This document shows positions 15,710 through 23,105 of a stretch of DNA of 50,999 nt, one piece after another. Source of the stretch: an uncultured Ruminococcus sp. (lineage in GTDB: Bacteria; Bacillota; Clostridia; Oscillospirales; Acutalibacteraceae); contig CADBHB010000022.1 of the NCBI GenBank assembly GCA_902794395.1, forward strand, positions 1 to 50,999. Reading direction: 5' to 3'. The notes under the pieces are model-generated. The model was given only the letters and a program-made list of their open reading frames with translations. It was not told where the DNA came from and did no database searches. Position 1 is the first letter of the stretch. Each line of letters begins with the position of its first letter. Made by a program: the position numbers and the translations under genes.

Positions 15710-16931
15710 TGTCGTTTTCCTCCTCACTTTGCGTCGGGCGCGTGATGACGTCCTCCGCCTCGGTGAAGCGCTGGCGGCTGCCGTTGAAATCCATATCCAG
15801 CTCGCCCGTCCTGCCGAATTTGTTCTTATCGAGCGTGACGGTCGTCGCACCGGGGCTGACCTGCGCTTCCTTGCAGTTGACATACTCCCGATAGAGCAAA
15901 ATGATGTAGTCGCTGTCCTGCTCCAGCCCGCCGCTCTCCTTGAGGTCGCTCATGGTCGGGCGATCCTTGCCGCCACGCGTGATCTGCGAGAGGCTGACGA
16001 TCACGCAGCCCGTCTTTTTTGCCGCCGATTTCAGGCGCTGCGAGATGTAGTCGATGCGCTGGCGGTTGTCGGCAAAGCGGCGGCGCGCGGTGACGATCTG
16101 GATGTAGTCGATGATCACGACGTCCAGCCGCTCACGGAAGATCAGCTGCTCGATATCCTCGATGTCGGCGATATCATCCGCGACCGTCAAGCCGGAATAG
16201 CGCTCCACAACGCCCTTCACCGTGTCAAACGGGATCCGGTGCAGCCCGCTCTTTTTGTAGTCGACGTCCGCCTTGTCGGCGACGATGCGGTCATAGATCA
16301 TCCTTGATGACATCTCGATGCTGATAAACAGCACCCGCAGCGACGGATCGTGCGTCGCGAGATTGATGGCAAAGGTCGTCTTGCCCGTGGACGGACGCGC
16401 GCCGACGGTGGCGAGCGTGCCGCGCAGCATGCCGCCGTTGAGCAGCTTGTCCAGCTCAATAAAGCCTGTTCCCACCGACTCGACCGGGTCGGTATATGAG
16501 GAAAGGTAGGCGGCGGCGCTGTTGGAAGCGCTTTGCGAGAAGCTCTCCGCTTCCTCCGCCAGGGCACGCAGGTCGGCGGCAGTGGGCTCGCCGATCGCCA
16601 GCTCGGCAACGCGGCTTCTGATCGCGCGGCGGGCGTAGTCCTCGCGAAAAGCGGCGAGGGTATCGTCGAGCTGCGCGGCGGCGACAGCGGGCGAGATCAT
16701 GCTGTCCATCATCAGCACCATGTCGCGGCGCTCCTCGATATCCAGCTCGGAAAAGAGCGCGGTGCCGTCCGCGCCGGGATGACGGCGGTAGGCGCTTTGC
16801 AGTTTGCGGAAGATGTCGCCGAGCGACTTGTCCTCAAAATAAGACGGCCGCACCTCACGAAACAGCCTGTCCCGCTGTGCCTGCTCTGTCAGCAGCGCGG
16901 TGCCGATGATCTTGATTTCAAGCTCCCGCAT
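15693..16931 (-). CDS. dnaB: Replicative DNA helicase, DnaB family
   Basis: From ATG 16931 (MRELEIKIIGTALLTEQAQRDRLF), overlapping the initiator stop. The N-terminal DnaB helical domain spans ~1-100; the RecA-like motor has VGTGFIELDKLLNGGMLRGTLATVGARPSTGKTTFAINLA (Walker A), LFISIEMSS, VVIIDYIQ (Walker B), SLSQITRGGKDRPTMSDLKESGGLEQDSDYIILLYRE and KNKFGRTGE. About 412 residues, close to normal. The last residues EEENDNDLPF mimic the acidic SSB tip, which is odd for a helicase. The initiator upstream probably loads it at the phage origin. Confidence 0.92.
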   Translation of the reverse strand: MRELEIKIIGTALLTEQAQRDRLFREVRPSYFEDKSLGDIFRKLQSAYRRHPGADGTALFSELDIEERRDMVLMMDSMISPAVAAAQLDDTLAAFREDYARRAIRSRVAELAIGEPTAADLRALAEEAESFSQSASNSAAAYLSSYTDPVESVGTGFIELDKLLNGGMLRGTLATVGARPSTGKTTFAINLATHDPSLRVLFISIEMSSRMIYDRIVADKADVDYKKSGLHRIPFDTVKGVVERYSGLTVADDIADIEDIEQLIFRERLDVVIIDYIQIVTARRRFADNRQRIDYISQRLKSAAKKTGCVIVSLSQITRGGKDRPTMSDLKESGGLEQDSDYIILLYREYVNCKEAQVSPGATTVTLDKNKFGRTGELDMDFNGSRQRFTEAEDVITRPTQSEEENDNDLPF

Positions 16932-17640
16932 CGGCCGCCCCCCATTTGTCGCGGTACCCTCCGCTTTCCAGCCGCTCAATAAAGGCGATCTGCGCCATCA
17001 TGTCCGCTTTGATGTAGCCGGTGTAGACCTGCTGCCAGTCGGCGGGCAGCCGCGTGCCGGAGCGGCGAAACGCTTCGTAGAACGTCTGCGCATCCTCGCC
17101 GCTGCCGACGCGGTTGTCAAGCTGAAATTTGCGCACATCCATCAGCGTGACAGCGGCAGCCGTGCGCTCCTCAAGAGCGCGCGGCGGCGCTGTTTGTTCT
17201 GTATAAGAATCCGTAGGATTCTTATACTTGTTGTTTGTCGTCTTTGAAAAACCGACTGATTGACGTTTGTCGGTTTTGTTGTCGGTTTTGCTGTCGGTTT
17301 TGTTGTCGGTCTTTGAAAAACCGACTGATTGATACTTGTTATAATTCTTTATTGTAATTATTCTATGCTTATTGGGTTTGATTTCCTCTATGATATCTCC
17401 CGTCGAAATCAATTTTTTTAACGAGTTTTTCACGGAGGTTTCGCTCAATTTGGTTTTTTCGCTGAGTACCTTAACGCTGGTAACCAACGACCCTTTTTTG
17501 ATCTGCACCCCTTTATGCTTCTTCGTTTTGTGGTTTGCCAGCATGATCAAGCACACAAACAGCTTGAACACATAGACATCGTCAAACCATTCCCAGTCGA
17601 AAATATCTCGATAAAGGGCAATAAATCCTTTATTCTTCAC
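16918..17640 (-). CDS. Replication initiator / replisome organiser with internal iterons
   Basis: 240 residues, GTG start overlapping the upstream stop. Residues 1-105 form a winged-helix domain typical of phage replisome organisers (GFIALYRDIFDWEWFDDVYVFKLFVCLIMLANHK...SVKNSLKKLISTGDIIEE). The middle is a Thr/Lys/Asn-rich repeat (SVGFSKTDNKTDSKTDNKTD...). The C-terminal part resembles helicase-loader domains (QTFYEAFRRSGTRLPADWQQVYTGYIKADMMAQIAFIERLESGG). Repeats in the DNA of the middle part resemble an origin, as in lambda O. It would bind them and bring in DnaB. Confidence 0.82.
   Translation of the reverse strand: MKNKGFIALYRDIFDWEWFDDVYVFKLFVCLIMLANHKTKKHKGVQIKKGSLVTSVKVLSEKTKLSETSVKNSLKKLISTGDIIEEIKPNKHRIITIKNYNKYQSVGFSKTDNKTDSKTDNKTDKRQSVGFSKTTNNKYKNPTDSYTEQTAPPRALEERTAAAVTLMDVRKFQLDNRVGSGEDAQTFYEAFRRSGTRLPADWQQVYTGYIKADMMAQIAFIERLESGGYRDKWGAADAGA
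17247..17325. repeat. Iteron cluster, candidate phage replication origin
   Basis: Within the initiator gene the 9-mer gtcggtttt occurs at 17269, 17281 and 17293, with a variant gtcggtctt at 17305, all exactly 12 bp apart. The reverse complement aaaaccgac flanks the array on both sides (17248-17256 and 17317-17325), each followed by tgattga. The outer units form a 69-bp-spaced direct repeat (tctttgaaaaaccgactgat). An A+T-rich stretch follows at 17335-17420. This is the layout of lambdoid origins placed inside the initiator gene. Confidence 0.65.
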
Positions 17641-17950
17641 TTCTCACATCCTCAATATATCTTCTCGCGTCGTCCGCGCTGCGCATAATGACATATTCAT
17701 AGCCCAGCTCGCGAACGCGTTTTTCAAAGTGTTTCTGTTGTTTGCTCTGCCTGCCCGACGGCGTTTTGACCTCGATAAAGACGGTCCTACCGCCCTTGCA
17801 AAACAGCGTGAGGTCGGCTTCTCCGGGAATACCGACCGCGATGGGTCTGCCGTCGGGCGTGAGGAACAGACCGACGTTGTTGCGCCGGACGATCCCCAGC
17901 TCAGACAGCACGGCACGGATAGCGTTTTGTATGCTGATTTCCGACTCCAT
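17630..17950 (-). CDS. VRR-NUC domain nuclease
   Basis: 106 residues, a complete stand-alone VRR-NUC (PD-(D/E)XK-type) domain. Residues include ISIQNAIRAVLSELG, the catalytic GEADLTLF (Asp), RTVFIEVKTPSGRQSKQQKHFEKRVRELGYEYVIMRS (Glu-x-Lys, then Gln). Phages encode this small domain within replication modules, where it is thought to cut branched or recombining DNA. It overlaps the helicase gene upstream by 50 bases and the initiator downstream by 11. Confidence 0.9.
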   Translation of the reverse strand: MESEISIQNAIRAVLSELGIVRRNNVGLFLTPDGRPIAVGIPGEADLTLFCKGGRTVFIEVKTPSGRQSKQQKHFEKRVRELGYEYVIMRSADDARRYIEDVRSEE

Positions 17951-19262
17951 GGAGCCAACCCCTCGCTTTCTGCTGATAATACACCCAGCCGGGCTTGTAG
18001 CCGTGGATCTGCGCGTAGAGTTTCAAGTCGTTGACGGTCTGACATTCCGACGGCGACAGAAAGCCCTTAACGCGCTCGATCTCGTTGTATCTGACCAGTT
18101 CGACGTCCATCACCTGTACGCGCTTATCACGCTTTTTGACCTCGAATTTGTGCGCACAGTGCGGACACTCCGCCGCCGACAGTGAAACGGCGGCAAAGCA
18201 TTCCGGGCAGATTTTGACGGGAGAATCGCCCTTCTTTTTCTCCTCGCCGTCCAGGCTCCAGACGCGGTCGCTGTCGGGCAGTCCGAACGCCGAAACGTTG
18301 TTGACGTGGTCAAGGATGACCGCCCGCTTGCCGCTCTTAAAACGCATGCAGCGCATGCTCTGCTGGATGAACAGCGTCAGACTTTTGGTAGGGCGCAGCA
18401 AAATGACACATTCACAGTCGGGCACGTCAAAGCCCTCGCTGATCAGATCGACGTTGCAGAGGATCTGTATCTCGCCGCGGCGGAAGGCTTCGACGATCCT
18501 GTCGCGCTCGGCTTTCGGCGTGCTGCCGTCGATGTGCGCGGCGGGGATGCCGTCGGCGCTGAAAAGCCGCGCCGCCTCCTGTGAAATTTCGATGCCGCTG
18601 AGGTAGCAGATCGCCTGTCTGCCGTCCGCGAGCCGCCGGTAGTGTTTCAGAACATCACCGTAGATGGTTTTGATGTTCTCCCGGAAATAGTCATTCATTT
18701 GGCGCTGATCGTATTCGCCGCGCCGCACACGGAATTTCGGCAGCGGCACGGCGGGCGCGTAGTAGTCATAGGGCGACAGATAGCCGTTTTTGACCAGCCA
18801 TTTGGCGGTGACGCCCTCGATCAGAAGGTCGTTGACGCCGCGCAGCCCCACGCCGCCCATCCTCACCGGCGTCGCCGTCACGCCGACGCGCTTTACGTCC
18901 GGGAAAAAGTCGTATATCTTTTGATACGTCTTGGCCGGGCTGTGGTGATTTTCGTCGGTGATGATCAGGTCGGGCGGTATGATCTGCGGCAGCCTGCGGG
19001 CAACGGTCTGCACCATCTTGATTTTGCACAGCGCCAAATCAACGCCCCAGCCGAGGAAGGTGTAATAGATCTGGTCGCAAAGCTCTTTCCGGTGTACCAA
19101 AAACAGCACGCGCCTGCCGCTGTCGGTGAAGCGCTTGGCGATCTCCGCCGTGATGACGGACTTTCCGCCGCCGCAGGGCAGCACGATGCAGGGCGCGGAA
19201 AACCCGTCGGCATACGCCTGAAAGAGCTTGTTGATCAGGTCGGTTTGATAGCCGCGCAGCAT
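17901..19262 (-). CDS. Superfamily 2 DEAD/DEAH-box helicase with zinc ribbon
   Basis: 453 residues, SSL2/RadD-like. It has MLRGYQTDLINKLF (Q-motif like), Walker A PCGGGKS, LFLVHRKELCDQI (Ia), IITDENHHSPAKTYQKI (a DENH box rather than the usual DEAH), GVTATPVR (III), AAHIDGSTPKAERD, ILCNVDLISEGFDVPDCE (V) and IQQSMRCMRFKSGKRAVILDH (VI). A four-Cys zinc ribbon CPECFAAVSLSAAECPHC follows at ~365-385. It overlaps the VRR-NUC gene by 50 bases; helicase and nuclease in such pairs may act together in DNA processing. Confidence 0.9.
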   Translation of the reverse strand: MLRGYQTDLINKLFQAYADGFSAPCIVLPCGGGKSVITAEIAKRFTDSGRRVLFLVHRKELCDQIYYTFLGWGVDLALCKIKMVQTVARRLPQIIPPDLIITDENHHSPAKTYQKIYDFFPDVKRVGVTATPVRMGGVGLRGVNDLLIEGVTAKWLVKNGYLSPYDYYAPAVPLPKFRVRRGEYDQRQMNDYFRENIKTIYGDVLKHYRRLADGRQAICYLSGIEISQEAARLFSADGIPAAHIDGSTPKAERDRIVEAFRRGEIQILCNVDLISEGFDVPDCECVILLRPTKSLTLFIQQSMRCMRFKSGKRAVILDHVNNVSAFGLPDSDRVWSLDGEEKKKGDSPVKICPECFAAVSLSAAECPHCAHKFEVKKRDKRVQVMDVELVRYNEIERVKGFLSPSECQTVNDLKLYAQIHGYKPGWVYYQQKARGWLHGVGNQHTKRYPCRAV

Positions 19263-19264
19263 GA

Positions 19265-19834
19265 TCAGAACGGCAGGTCATCGTCGGCGGGCGTCGACGG
19301 CATAGGGGCAAAGTCTGCCGCCGCGCTTGAGCTGAGATATTTCGGCTCCGGGACGGTAAACTCGCCCGCGCGCAGCTTTTCCAGCGAAATCAGGGTGAAC
19401 GGCTGCGCGGAAAAGCCGCGCTTGCCCCGGTAGTCATATTCCTGCTCGCGGAAGATCATGCCGACGCGCGCGCCCTTGAGCGCCGCGCCGTCCCATTCGC
19501 GCGTAAAGTCGATGCTGAGGCGGTTGTCGTCGCAGATCAGCTTGAGCGCGGTTTTCATGCGGCGCTTTTTGTTGTCGTCGTACTGCCCGCCGTCGGGGTA
19601 CCACAGGCGGAAAATGCCCTTGTATTTTGCTTTTTCCGCGCCGAAGCTCCTGCGGTCGTCCTCCAGCTTTTTGCGGTAGTAGCCGTCAAATTCGCCGCCT
19701 TTGATGTCGAATAAAACGCAAAGCGCGTTCTCTCGGTCCTCGGCGCGGAGGATCTCCACTTCATAAGCACCCGCCGGCAGCTTTTGAAAATCGGTGTATT
19801 CTTTGGTTTGTTCGTAATCTGTAAATGCTCTCAT
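19265..19834 (-). CDS. DUF669-like / SSB-like single-strand binding protein
   Basis: 189 residues: MRAFTDYEQTKEYTDFQKLPAGAYEVEIL...FDGYYRKKLEDDRR..., GIFRLWY, an OB-like beta core with LKGARVGMIFREQEYDYRGKRGFSAQPFTLISLEKLRAGEFTVPEPKYL, a flexible linker and an acidic C-terminal tip PADDDLPF. The tip matches the SSB protein-interaction peptide. Such genes sit beside Sak4-like ATPases and probably coat single-stranded DNA during replication or annealing. Confidence 0.82.
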   Translation of the reverse strand: MRAFTDYEQTKEYTDFQKLPAGAYEVEILRAEDRENALCVLFDIKGGEFDGYYRKKLEDDRRSFGAEKAKYKGIFRLWYPDGGQYDDNKKRRMKTALKLICDDNRLSIDFTREWDGAALKGARVGMIFREQEYDYRGKRGFSAQPFTLISLEKLRAGEFTVPEPKYLSSSAAADFAPMPSTPADDDLPF

Positions 19835-20457
19835 TCCGTGATTCCTTTCATTCCGTAGTATTCCCTGATCGCGGTGTCCACCGCTTTCAGATCGTTGTCG
19901 ATTTTGTCGGAGTCGAACATCTCCATCGGTGTTTTTACCGTGTCTTTTCCGTCGGATTTTGTAACAAATACGTGTGTGCCGTCGTCGTTTTTTGCCATCA
20001 GCACAATCGAAAACAGCCCCTCGACGGTCAGCTTTTCGTCGAGCATTTTGCCGATCGTTTTCGCCTTCAGCCTGCCGTCGACCGCTTCAGTATGGTGCAG
20101 AAAATACACGATGCAGTCGGGCGGCATCTGCGTGATCACAAATTGGATCAGGTTATAGAAGTGCATCGCCATTTCGGTGAATTTGGTGTAGCCGGTCTCA
20201 CCCGAGCGATTGAACAGCTCAAAGCAGAGCAAATATTGACTGTCGTCGATGACGTAGCATTTAAAGCGCTTTTTTGCCATGTTTCCGAGGATGATTTCAT
20301 AGGTGGCGTTGTCGGCGCGGTGGAGCTGCGCACCGTTTCGGAATGGCAGCGGCTTGCCCGCGACATTGTAGACCGCCAGCTCGTCCTTTTTGAAATTGCG
20401 CAATGAGGTCGATTTGCCGCTGCCGCTCTCGCCGAGGATCAATACGGGGACGCCCAT
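19831..20457 (-). CDS. Sak4-like RecA-fold ATPase (phage recombination)
   Basis: 208 residues: Walker A LILGESGSGKSTSLRNF, an LPFRNG segment, Walker B CYVIDDSQYL, sensor-like VYFLHHTEAVDGRLKAKTIGKMLDEKLTVEGLFSIVL, and a C-terminal KTPMEMFDSDKIDNDLKAVD. This is the AAA_24/Sak4 group of RecA-like annealing ATPases found in siphophages. It works with an SSB-type protein, here encoded immediately downstream with a four-base overlap. Confidence 0.85.
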   Translation of the reverse strand: MGVPVLILGESGSGKSTSLRNFKKDELAVYNVAGKPLPFRNGAQLHRADNATYEIILGNMAKKRFKCYVIDDSQYLLCFELFNRSGETGYTKFTEMAMHFYNLIQFVITQMPPDCIVYFLHHTEAVDGRLKAKTIGKMLDEKLTVEGLFSIVLMAKNDDGTHVFVTKSDGKDTVKTPMEMFDSDKIDNDLKAVDTAIREYYGMKGITE

Positions 20458-20458
20458 G

Positions 20459-20716
20459 CTAACCTCCTTTCCTGTATTTCGGTATCGTTCCCGTGATCTC
20501 GCCCGTCAGCTCAAAGGGACATTCCTCCGGCAGACCGGGATAAAACGGGTTGTATATCATGTTGTTTGTCAGGCGGCACCAAAACCGCCTCAAATCGCTC
20601 TCTGAGTGGCAAAACGGACAGTAATGACATTTCACCTTGTCCTCGGGAAAATGCACTGTGAGCGTCGCTGTGGCGTCTGTAAAGTATGTTACGCCGTTCT
20701 TAAACTCCTCAGCCAT
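20459..20716 (-). CDS. 85-residue zinc-finger phage protein
   Basis: Start ATG 20716 (MAEEFKNGVTYFTDATATLTVHFPEDKVKCHYCPFC), overlapping the upstream gene end by 8 bases. The segment CHYCPFCHSESDLRRFWCRLTNN...PEECPFE has four to five Cys and is a common early protein of Firmicutes phages next to the recombination ATPase. Zinc binding is likely; the function is unknown. Confidence 0.75.
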   Translation of the reverse strand: MAEEFKNGVTYFTDATATLTVHFPEDKVKCHYCPFCHSESDLRRFWCRLTNNMIYNPFYPGLPEECPFELTGEITGTIPKYRKGG

Positions 20717-20912
20717 TGTCGTACTCCGTTTCCGCGACGCCGTAGAACGCCAGCGCGCACGCCTCAGAGCAGAAGGTGTTGCCCGCGTTGTCGGCAAAAT
20801 ACGTCACGTCCGCCGTCAGATCGCCCTCGCATTGGTCACACTGCCCGATGATCTTTACATCAGCGTTCGGGCACATATGGCAGCAGGGCATTTGCCTGCA
20901 TATTTCACACAT
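20709..20912 (-). CDS. 67-residue double zinc-ribbon phage protein
   Basis: Start ATG 20912 (MCEICRQMPCCHMCPNADVK) after GGAGGAACC. Cys pairs CEIC/CCHMC, CDQCEGDL and FCSEACALAFYG give two zinc sites. Similar small proteins occur in the same position of many clostridial prophages. Function unknown. Confidence 0.7.
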   Translation of the reverse strand: MCEICRQMPCCHMCPNADVKIIGQCDQCEGDLTADVTYFADNAGNTFCSEACALAFYGVAETEYDNG

Positions 20913-20921
20913 GGTTCCTCC

Positions 20922-20950
20922 TTGACATATCCGAAAAAATCGGCTATACT
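20922..20950 (+). promoter_or_regulatory. Consensus sigma-A promoter on the plus strand (TTGACA-17-TATACT)
   Basis: Both boxes are near perfect with 17-bp spacing, pointing opposite to all surrounding genes. The predicted start is near 20957. It leads into a strong terminator only ~50 bases later, so the product would be a short RNA. Confidence 0.6.
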
Positions 20951-20956
20951 TTAGGT

Positions 20957-21012
20957 AAGTCATTTACCGTTGACCGCTTCGGAGTTGCCGCTCCGGGCGG
21001 TCTTTTTCTTTT
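20957..21012 (+). ncRNA. Candidate ~55-nt antisense small RNA
   Basis: Downstream of the promoter at 20922-20950 the plus strand forms a stem GACCGC(20972-20977)/GCGGTC(20997-21002), with inner CGGAG/CTCCG and a six-base loop, then TTTTTCTTTT (21003-21012): a classic intrinsic terminator. A small GGTAA/TTACC hairpin sits at 20954-20968. The RNA would be antisense to the last ~17 codons of the zinc-finger gene ending at 20960 and to the gap after it. No ORF of use is encoded. Confidence 0.5.
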
Positions 21013-21268
21013 GATAATACGCCGCCGACTCCTGACGGTCTTTTTCGCGGCAGGACGGGCACAAGACATAGTAATATTGCTCGGGCAGCCGATCGCCGCA
21101 CCAGACGCATCTATGTTCGGCGGCACACTTTTGATGGAACTTTCGGCTCGATTCGCTTTTTGCTTGCGCGCACACGGCGCAGCAAACTTTTCCGTTCGCC
21201 GTGCGGTCGTCGACTTTGCCACATTGGACGCAGGCGCCGGCGGCCTTTCTCTGTTGGTACAGTTTCAT
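20960..21268 (-). CDS. 102-residue zinc-finger phage protein
   Basis: Start ATG 21268 (MKLYQQRKAAGACVQCGKVDDRT) after GGAGGAG. It contains CVQCGK, CCAVCAQAK, CVWCGDRL and LCPSCREKDRQ: about eight paired Cys in two zinc sites, with a basic C terminus. Often found in Firmicutes phage early regions; role unknown, possibly nucleic acid binding. Its 3' end overlaps the candidate antisense RNA. Confidence 0.72.
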   Translation of the reverse strand: MKLYQQRKAAGACVQCGKVDDRTANGKVCCAVCAQAKSESSRKFHQKCAAEHRCVWCGDRLPEQYYYVLCPSCREKDRQESAAYYQKKKTARSGNSEAVNGK

Positions 21269-21531
21269 TTCTTCTCCTCCGGCAGCAGCCCGATCACCGG
21301 CACGTCGCACGCCAGCGGGGCGTTTTCCGTGTGGTACGCGTATGCCGCCTCGGCGTGTGCCGAAAGCTCTGTGAACAGGCGGCGGAAGAAGCGGCGCAGC
21401 TTGTAGCCCGCGGTCGGCTCGATCTCGCCCTTCCACAGCTTCAACGCGGCGCGGTTCATGCGTGTGCGCCCGATATTTCCGATGATTTTCTTGACCTCTC
21501 CGTTGCGGTCATACTTGATTTTGACTGTCAT
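21265..21531 (-). CDS. Small phage protein, unknown function
   Basis: 88 residues, MTVKIKYDRNGEVKKIIGNIGRTRMNRAALKLWKGEIEPTAGYKLRRFFRRLFTELSAHAEAAYAYH... The stop overlaps the next start (ATGA). Basic, helical; no family recognised. Part of the early operon. Confidence 0.6.
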   Translation of the reverse strand: MTVKIKYDRNGEVKKIIGNIGRTRMNRAALKLWKGEIEPTAGYKLRRFFRRLFTELSAHAEAAYAYHTENAPLACDVPVIGLLPEEKK

Positions 21532-21556
21532 TGTTTTAACTCCTTTGATATTGATT

Positions 21557-21760
21557 TTATTCGCTCATAACGCGGGCGACGGTGGTTTTCGGCACGCCGC
21601 TGCACGCTTTGTTATAGAATTTACTCCACTTCCTGACGGCTGTCCGGTGCGAATAGCCGAACAACTTCGTTAAGTCGTCGTACCGGAGCGCTTCGCGGTT
21701 TGGAAACTGCGCGTCGATGCGCTCCAGATTGTCCCGGAACAAGGGCTTTTCTCTCGGCAT
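21557..21760 (-). CDS. 67-residue probable helix-turn-helix DNA-binding protein
   Basis: Start ATG 21760 (MPREKPLFRDNLERIDAQFPNREALRYDDLTKLFGYSHRTAVRKWSKFY) with GGAGG upstream. The segment RYDDLTKLFGYSHRTAVRKW reads as a winged or excisionase-like helix-turn-helix. It could regulate early genes or act as a directionality factor; the sequence does not decide this. A hairpin (AACCCC/GGGGTT) lies in the ~130-bp gap behind it. Confidence 0.6.
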   Translation of the reverse strand: MPREKPLFRDNLERIDAQFPNREALRYDDLTKLFGYSHRTAVRKWSKFYNKACSGVPKTTVARVMSE

Positions 21761-21891
21761 TGCTACCTCCTTTCTTCCTCTCACCGGGGTGCCGCGCCCG
21801 CCCCGTACTATATAAAAGAGAGGATGTATTGCATGAAAAACACAACGGACGGTATCGAATATGGTCAACCCCGCGCGGTGGGGTTATGAGG

Positions 21892-22488
21892 CTATGTTTC
21901 TTCGGTAACTTCTACGAACGCTCCGTTTTCCAGCGTGTAGAACGTGTCGGCTTTGAGCTTTTCGCCGTCAATAATCGCCGCTTTGATGCCAATGAGCGGG
22001 TATGTTTTGCCATTCCATTTGCCGCGTTCGCAAACGACAATCGCCGAACCGAGAGACGCACGTGCTTTGCTTTGATAGCCTGTTGTGATTGCCACACTCC
22101 CGTCGCCACCAACTGTTGCCGCGCTCCGGTAGCCTGTGTTCGTTGCGGCGCTCTGGTCGCCTGTGTTTGATTCTTCGCTTTCCGCATGTTCTAAAATAAA
22201 ATCCACTCCGGCTTTTATCAGCCCGGGCAAACCGATTTCAGTACCGATTTTGATTTTGGTCGACGCAATCTTTGAGTCGTCGCCGTCTTTGTCAATCTCG
22301 CCGCTCTGCTCCACTTCACAATAGCGGCTGTCAGCGGGTTTATAATAATTAAACACATCCAGCGGATTTTCACAGGCGTGGAAGCCGCATTCACACGCCT
22401 CCGCTTTATCGGTTTCGTACTCCTTGCCGATTTCGTATTGAAATCCTCTGCACTTTAAATCTTTGTCAAATCCTTTATAACCTTTCAT
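21892..22488 (-). CDS. DUF7666-type phage protein
   Basis: 198 residues. The N terminus MKGYKGFDKDLKCRGFQYEIGKEYE followed by ACECGFHACENPLDVFNYY is a highly recognisable phage/ICE domain of unknown function. The centre contains four short repeats of TGDQSAATNTGYRSAA type, like a beta-helical turn series, then a C-terminal ERGKWNGKTYPLIGIKAAIIDGEKLKADTFYTLENG. Four-base overlap with the next gene. Confidence 0.75.
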   Translation of the reverse strand: MKGYKGFDKDLKCRGFQYEIGKEYETDKAEACECGFHACENPLDVFNYYKPADSRYCEVEQSGEIDKDGDDSKIASTKIKIGTEIGLPGLIKAGVDFILEHAESEESNTGDQSAATNTGYRSAATVGGDGSVAITTGYQSKARASLGSAIVVCERGKWNGKTYPLIGIKAAIIDGEKLKADTFYTLENGAFVEVTEET

Positions 22489-22688
22489 AGTTTTTCCCCT
22501 TTTCTGTGCTTATAAATAAGCCACATCGCTTTAACGTATTCGGCTTTTGTTGTTCTCGGATTGCCCAGAGCTGCGCACAAGTCGTATAGCGGGCAGCACG
22601 GCTTGCCGCAGTCGCGGTTATCGACCTTTTCACATACCCGTGATAGCTCGTGACGCATATCTGTTGCTGTTAGTTTTGTGTGATACAT
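22485..22688 (-). CDS. Small Cys-rich phage protein, unknown function
   Basis: 67 residues, MYHTKLTATDMRHELSRVCEKVDNRDCGKPCCPLYDLCAALGN...EYVKAMWLIYKHRKGEKL. Five Cys in a compact centre suggest metal binding. It heads the early transcript after the Cro-like gene. Overlaps the next start as ATGA. Confidence 0.6.
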   Translation of the reverse strand: MYHTKLTATDMRHELSRVCEKVDNRDCGKPCCPLYDLCAALGNPRTTKAEYVKAMWLIYKHRKGEKL

Positions 22689-22760
22689 TGTGCGCTCCGT
22701 TCGTTGTTCGGGATTTCCACTAACTTCTTGTGGTTTTATTCAAACATTCTGCCATAGCAC

Positions 22761-22787
22761 CTAACCAAGCGATTACCCGGTGGTTAG
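22761..22787. repeat. Inverted repeat CTAACCA/TGGTTAG in the gap after the Cro-like gene
   Basis: The region 22689-22789 has no clear gene. It holds a perfect 7-bp inverted repeat with a 13-base loop. In the direction of early transcription it lies just after a short coupled ORF, so it could be an attenuator or a processing hairpin; there is no T-run, so simple termination is unlikely. Confidence 0.4.
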
Positions 22788-22789
22788 CT

Positions 22790-22855
22790 TTACGCCGTCA
22801 AGCGGCAACCGGGTTCCATAATGCGGGTGCGCTCATGTTGTCGCAGAATGTTCAT
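22790..22855 (-). CDS. Possible 21-residue ORF coupled to the Cro-like gene
   Basis: Its ATG shares an A with the stop of the Cro-like gene (TAATG). It encodes a peptide containing HERTRIMEPGCRLTA, a string I recall from short ORFs in Firmicutes mobile elements. It ends at a hairpin. The role is unknown; it may be a leader peptide. Confidence 0.35.
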   Translation of the reverse strand: MNILRQHERTRIMEPGCRLTA

Positions 22856-23058
22856 TAGGCGGTCTTTCCTAAAAGATACTCTGTTGAAGTGCCAAAAATA
22901 TCCGCCATAAGTTCAAGTTTGCTTTGGGGGATTTTACCCTTTGCTACCCAGTTATAATACGTTTTTCTACTTACACCAAGCATTTTTGAAAACTCGTCTT
23001 TACTCAATCCTCTTCTCGCTCTTTCCGCTTCAATATTCGGATAGGATAACTCCGTCAT
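22855..23058 (-). CDS. Cro-like Xre repressor
   Basis: 67 residues: MTELSYPNIEAERARRGLSKDEFSKMLGVSRKTYYNWVAKGKIPQSKLELMADIFGTSTEYLLGKTA, a single Xre helix-turn-helix with the usual TEYLLG end. It is the first minus-strand gene, divergent from the S24 repressor across a 195-bp operator region, as expected for a Cro that opens the lytic programme. Confidence 0.85.
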   Translation of the reverse strand: MTELSYPNIEAERARRGLSKDEFSKMLGVSRKTYYNWVAKGKIPQSKLELMADIFGTSTEYLLGKTA

Positions 23059-23105
23059 CGTTTCACCTCAATTCTACCCGTATCGGGTTGTTTGATTATA
23101 TGATA

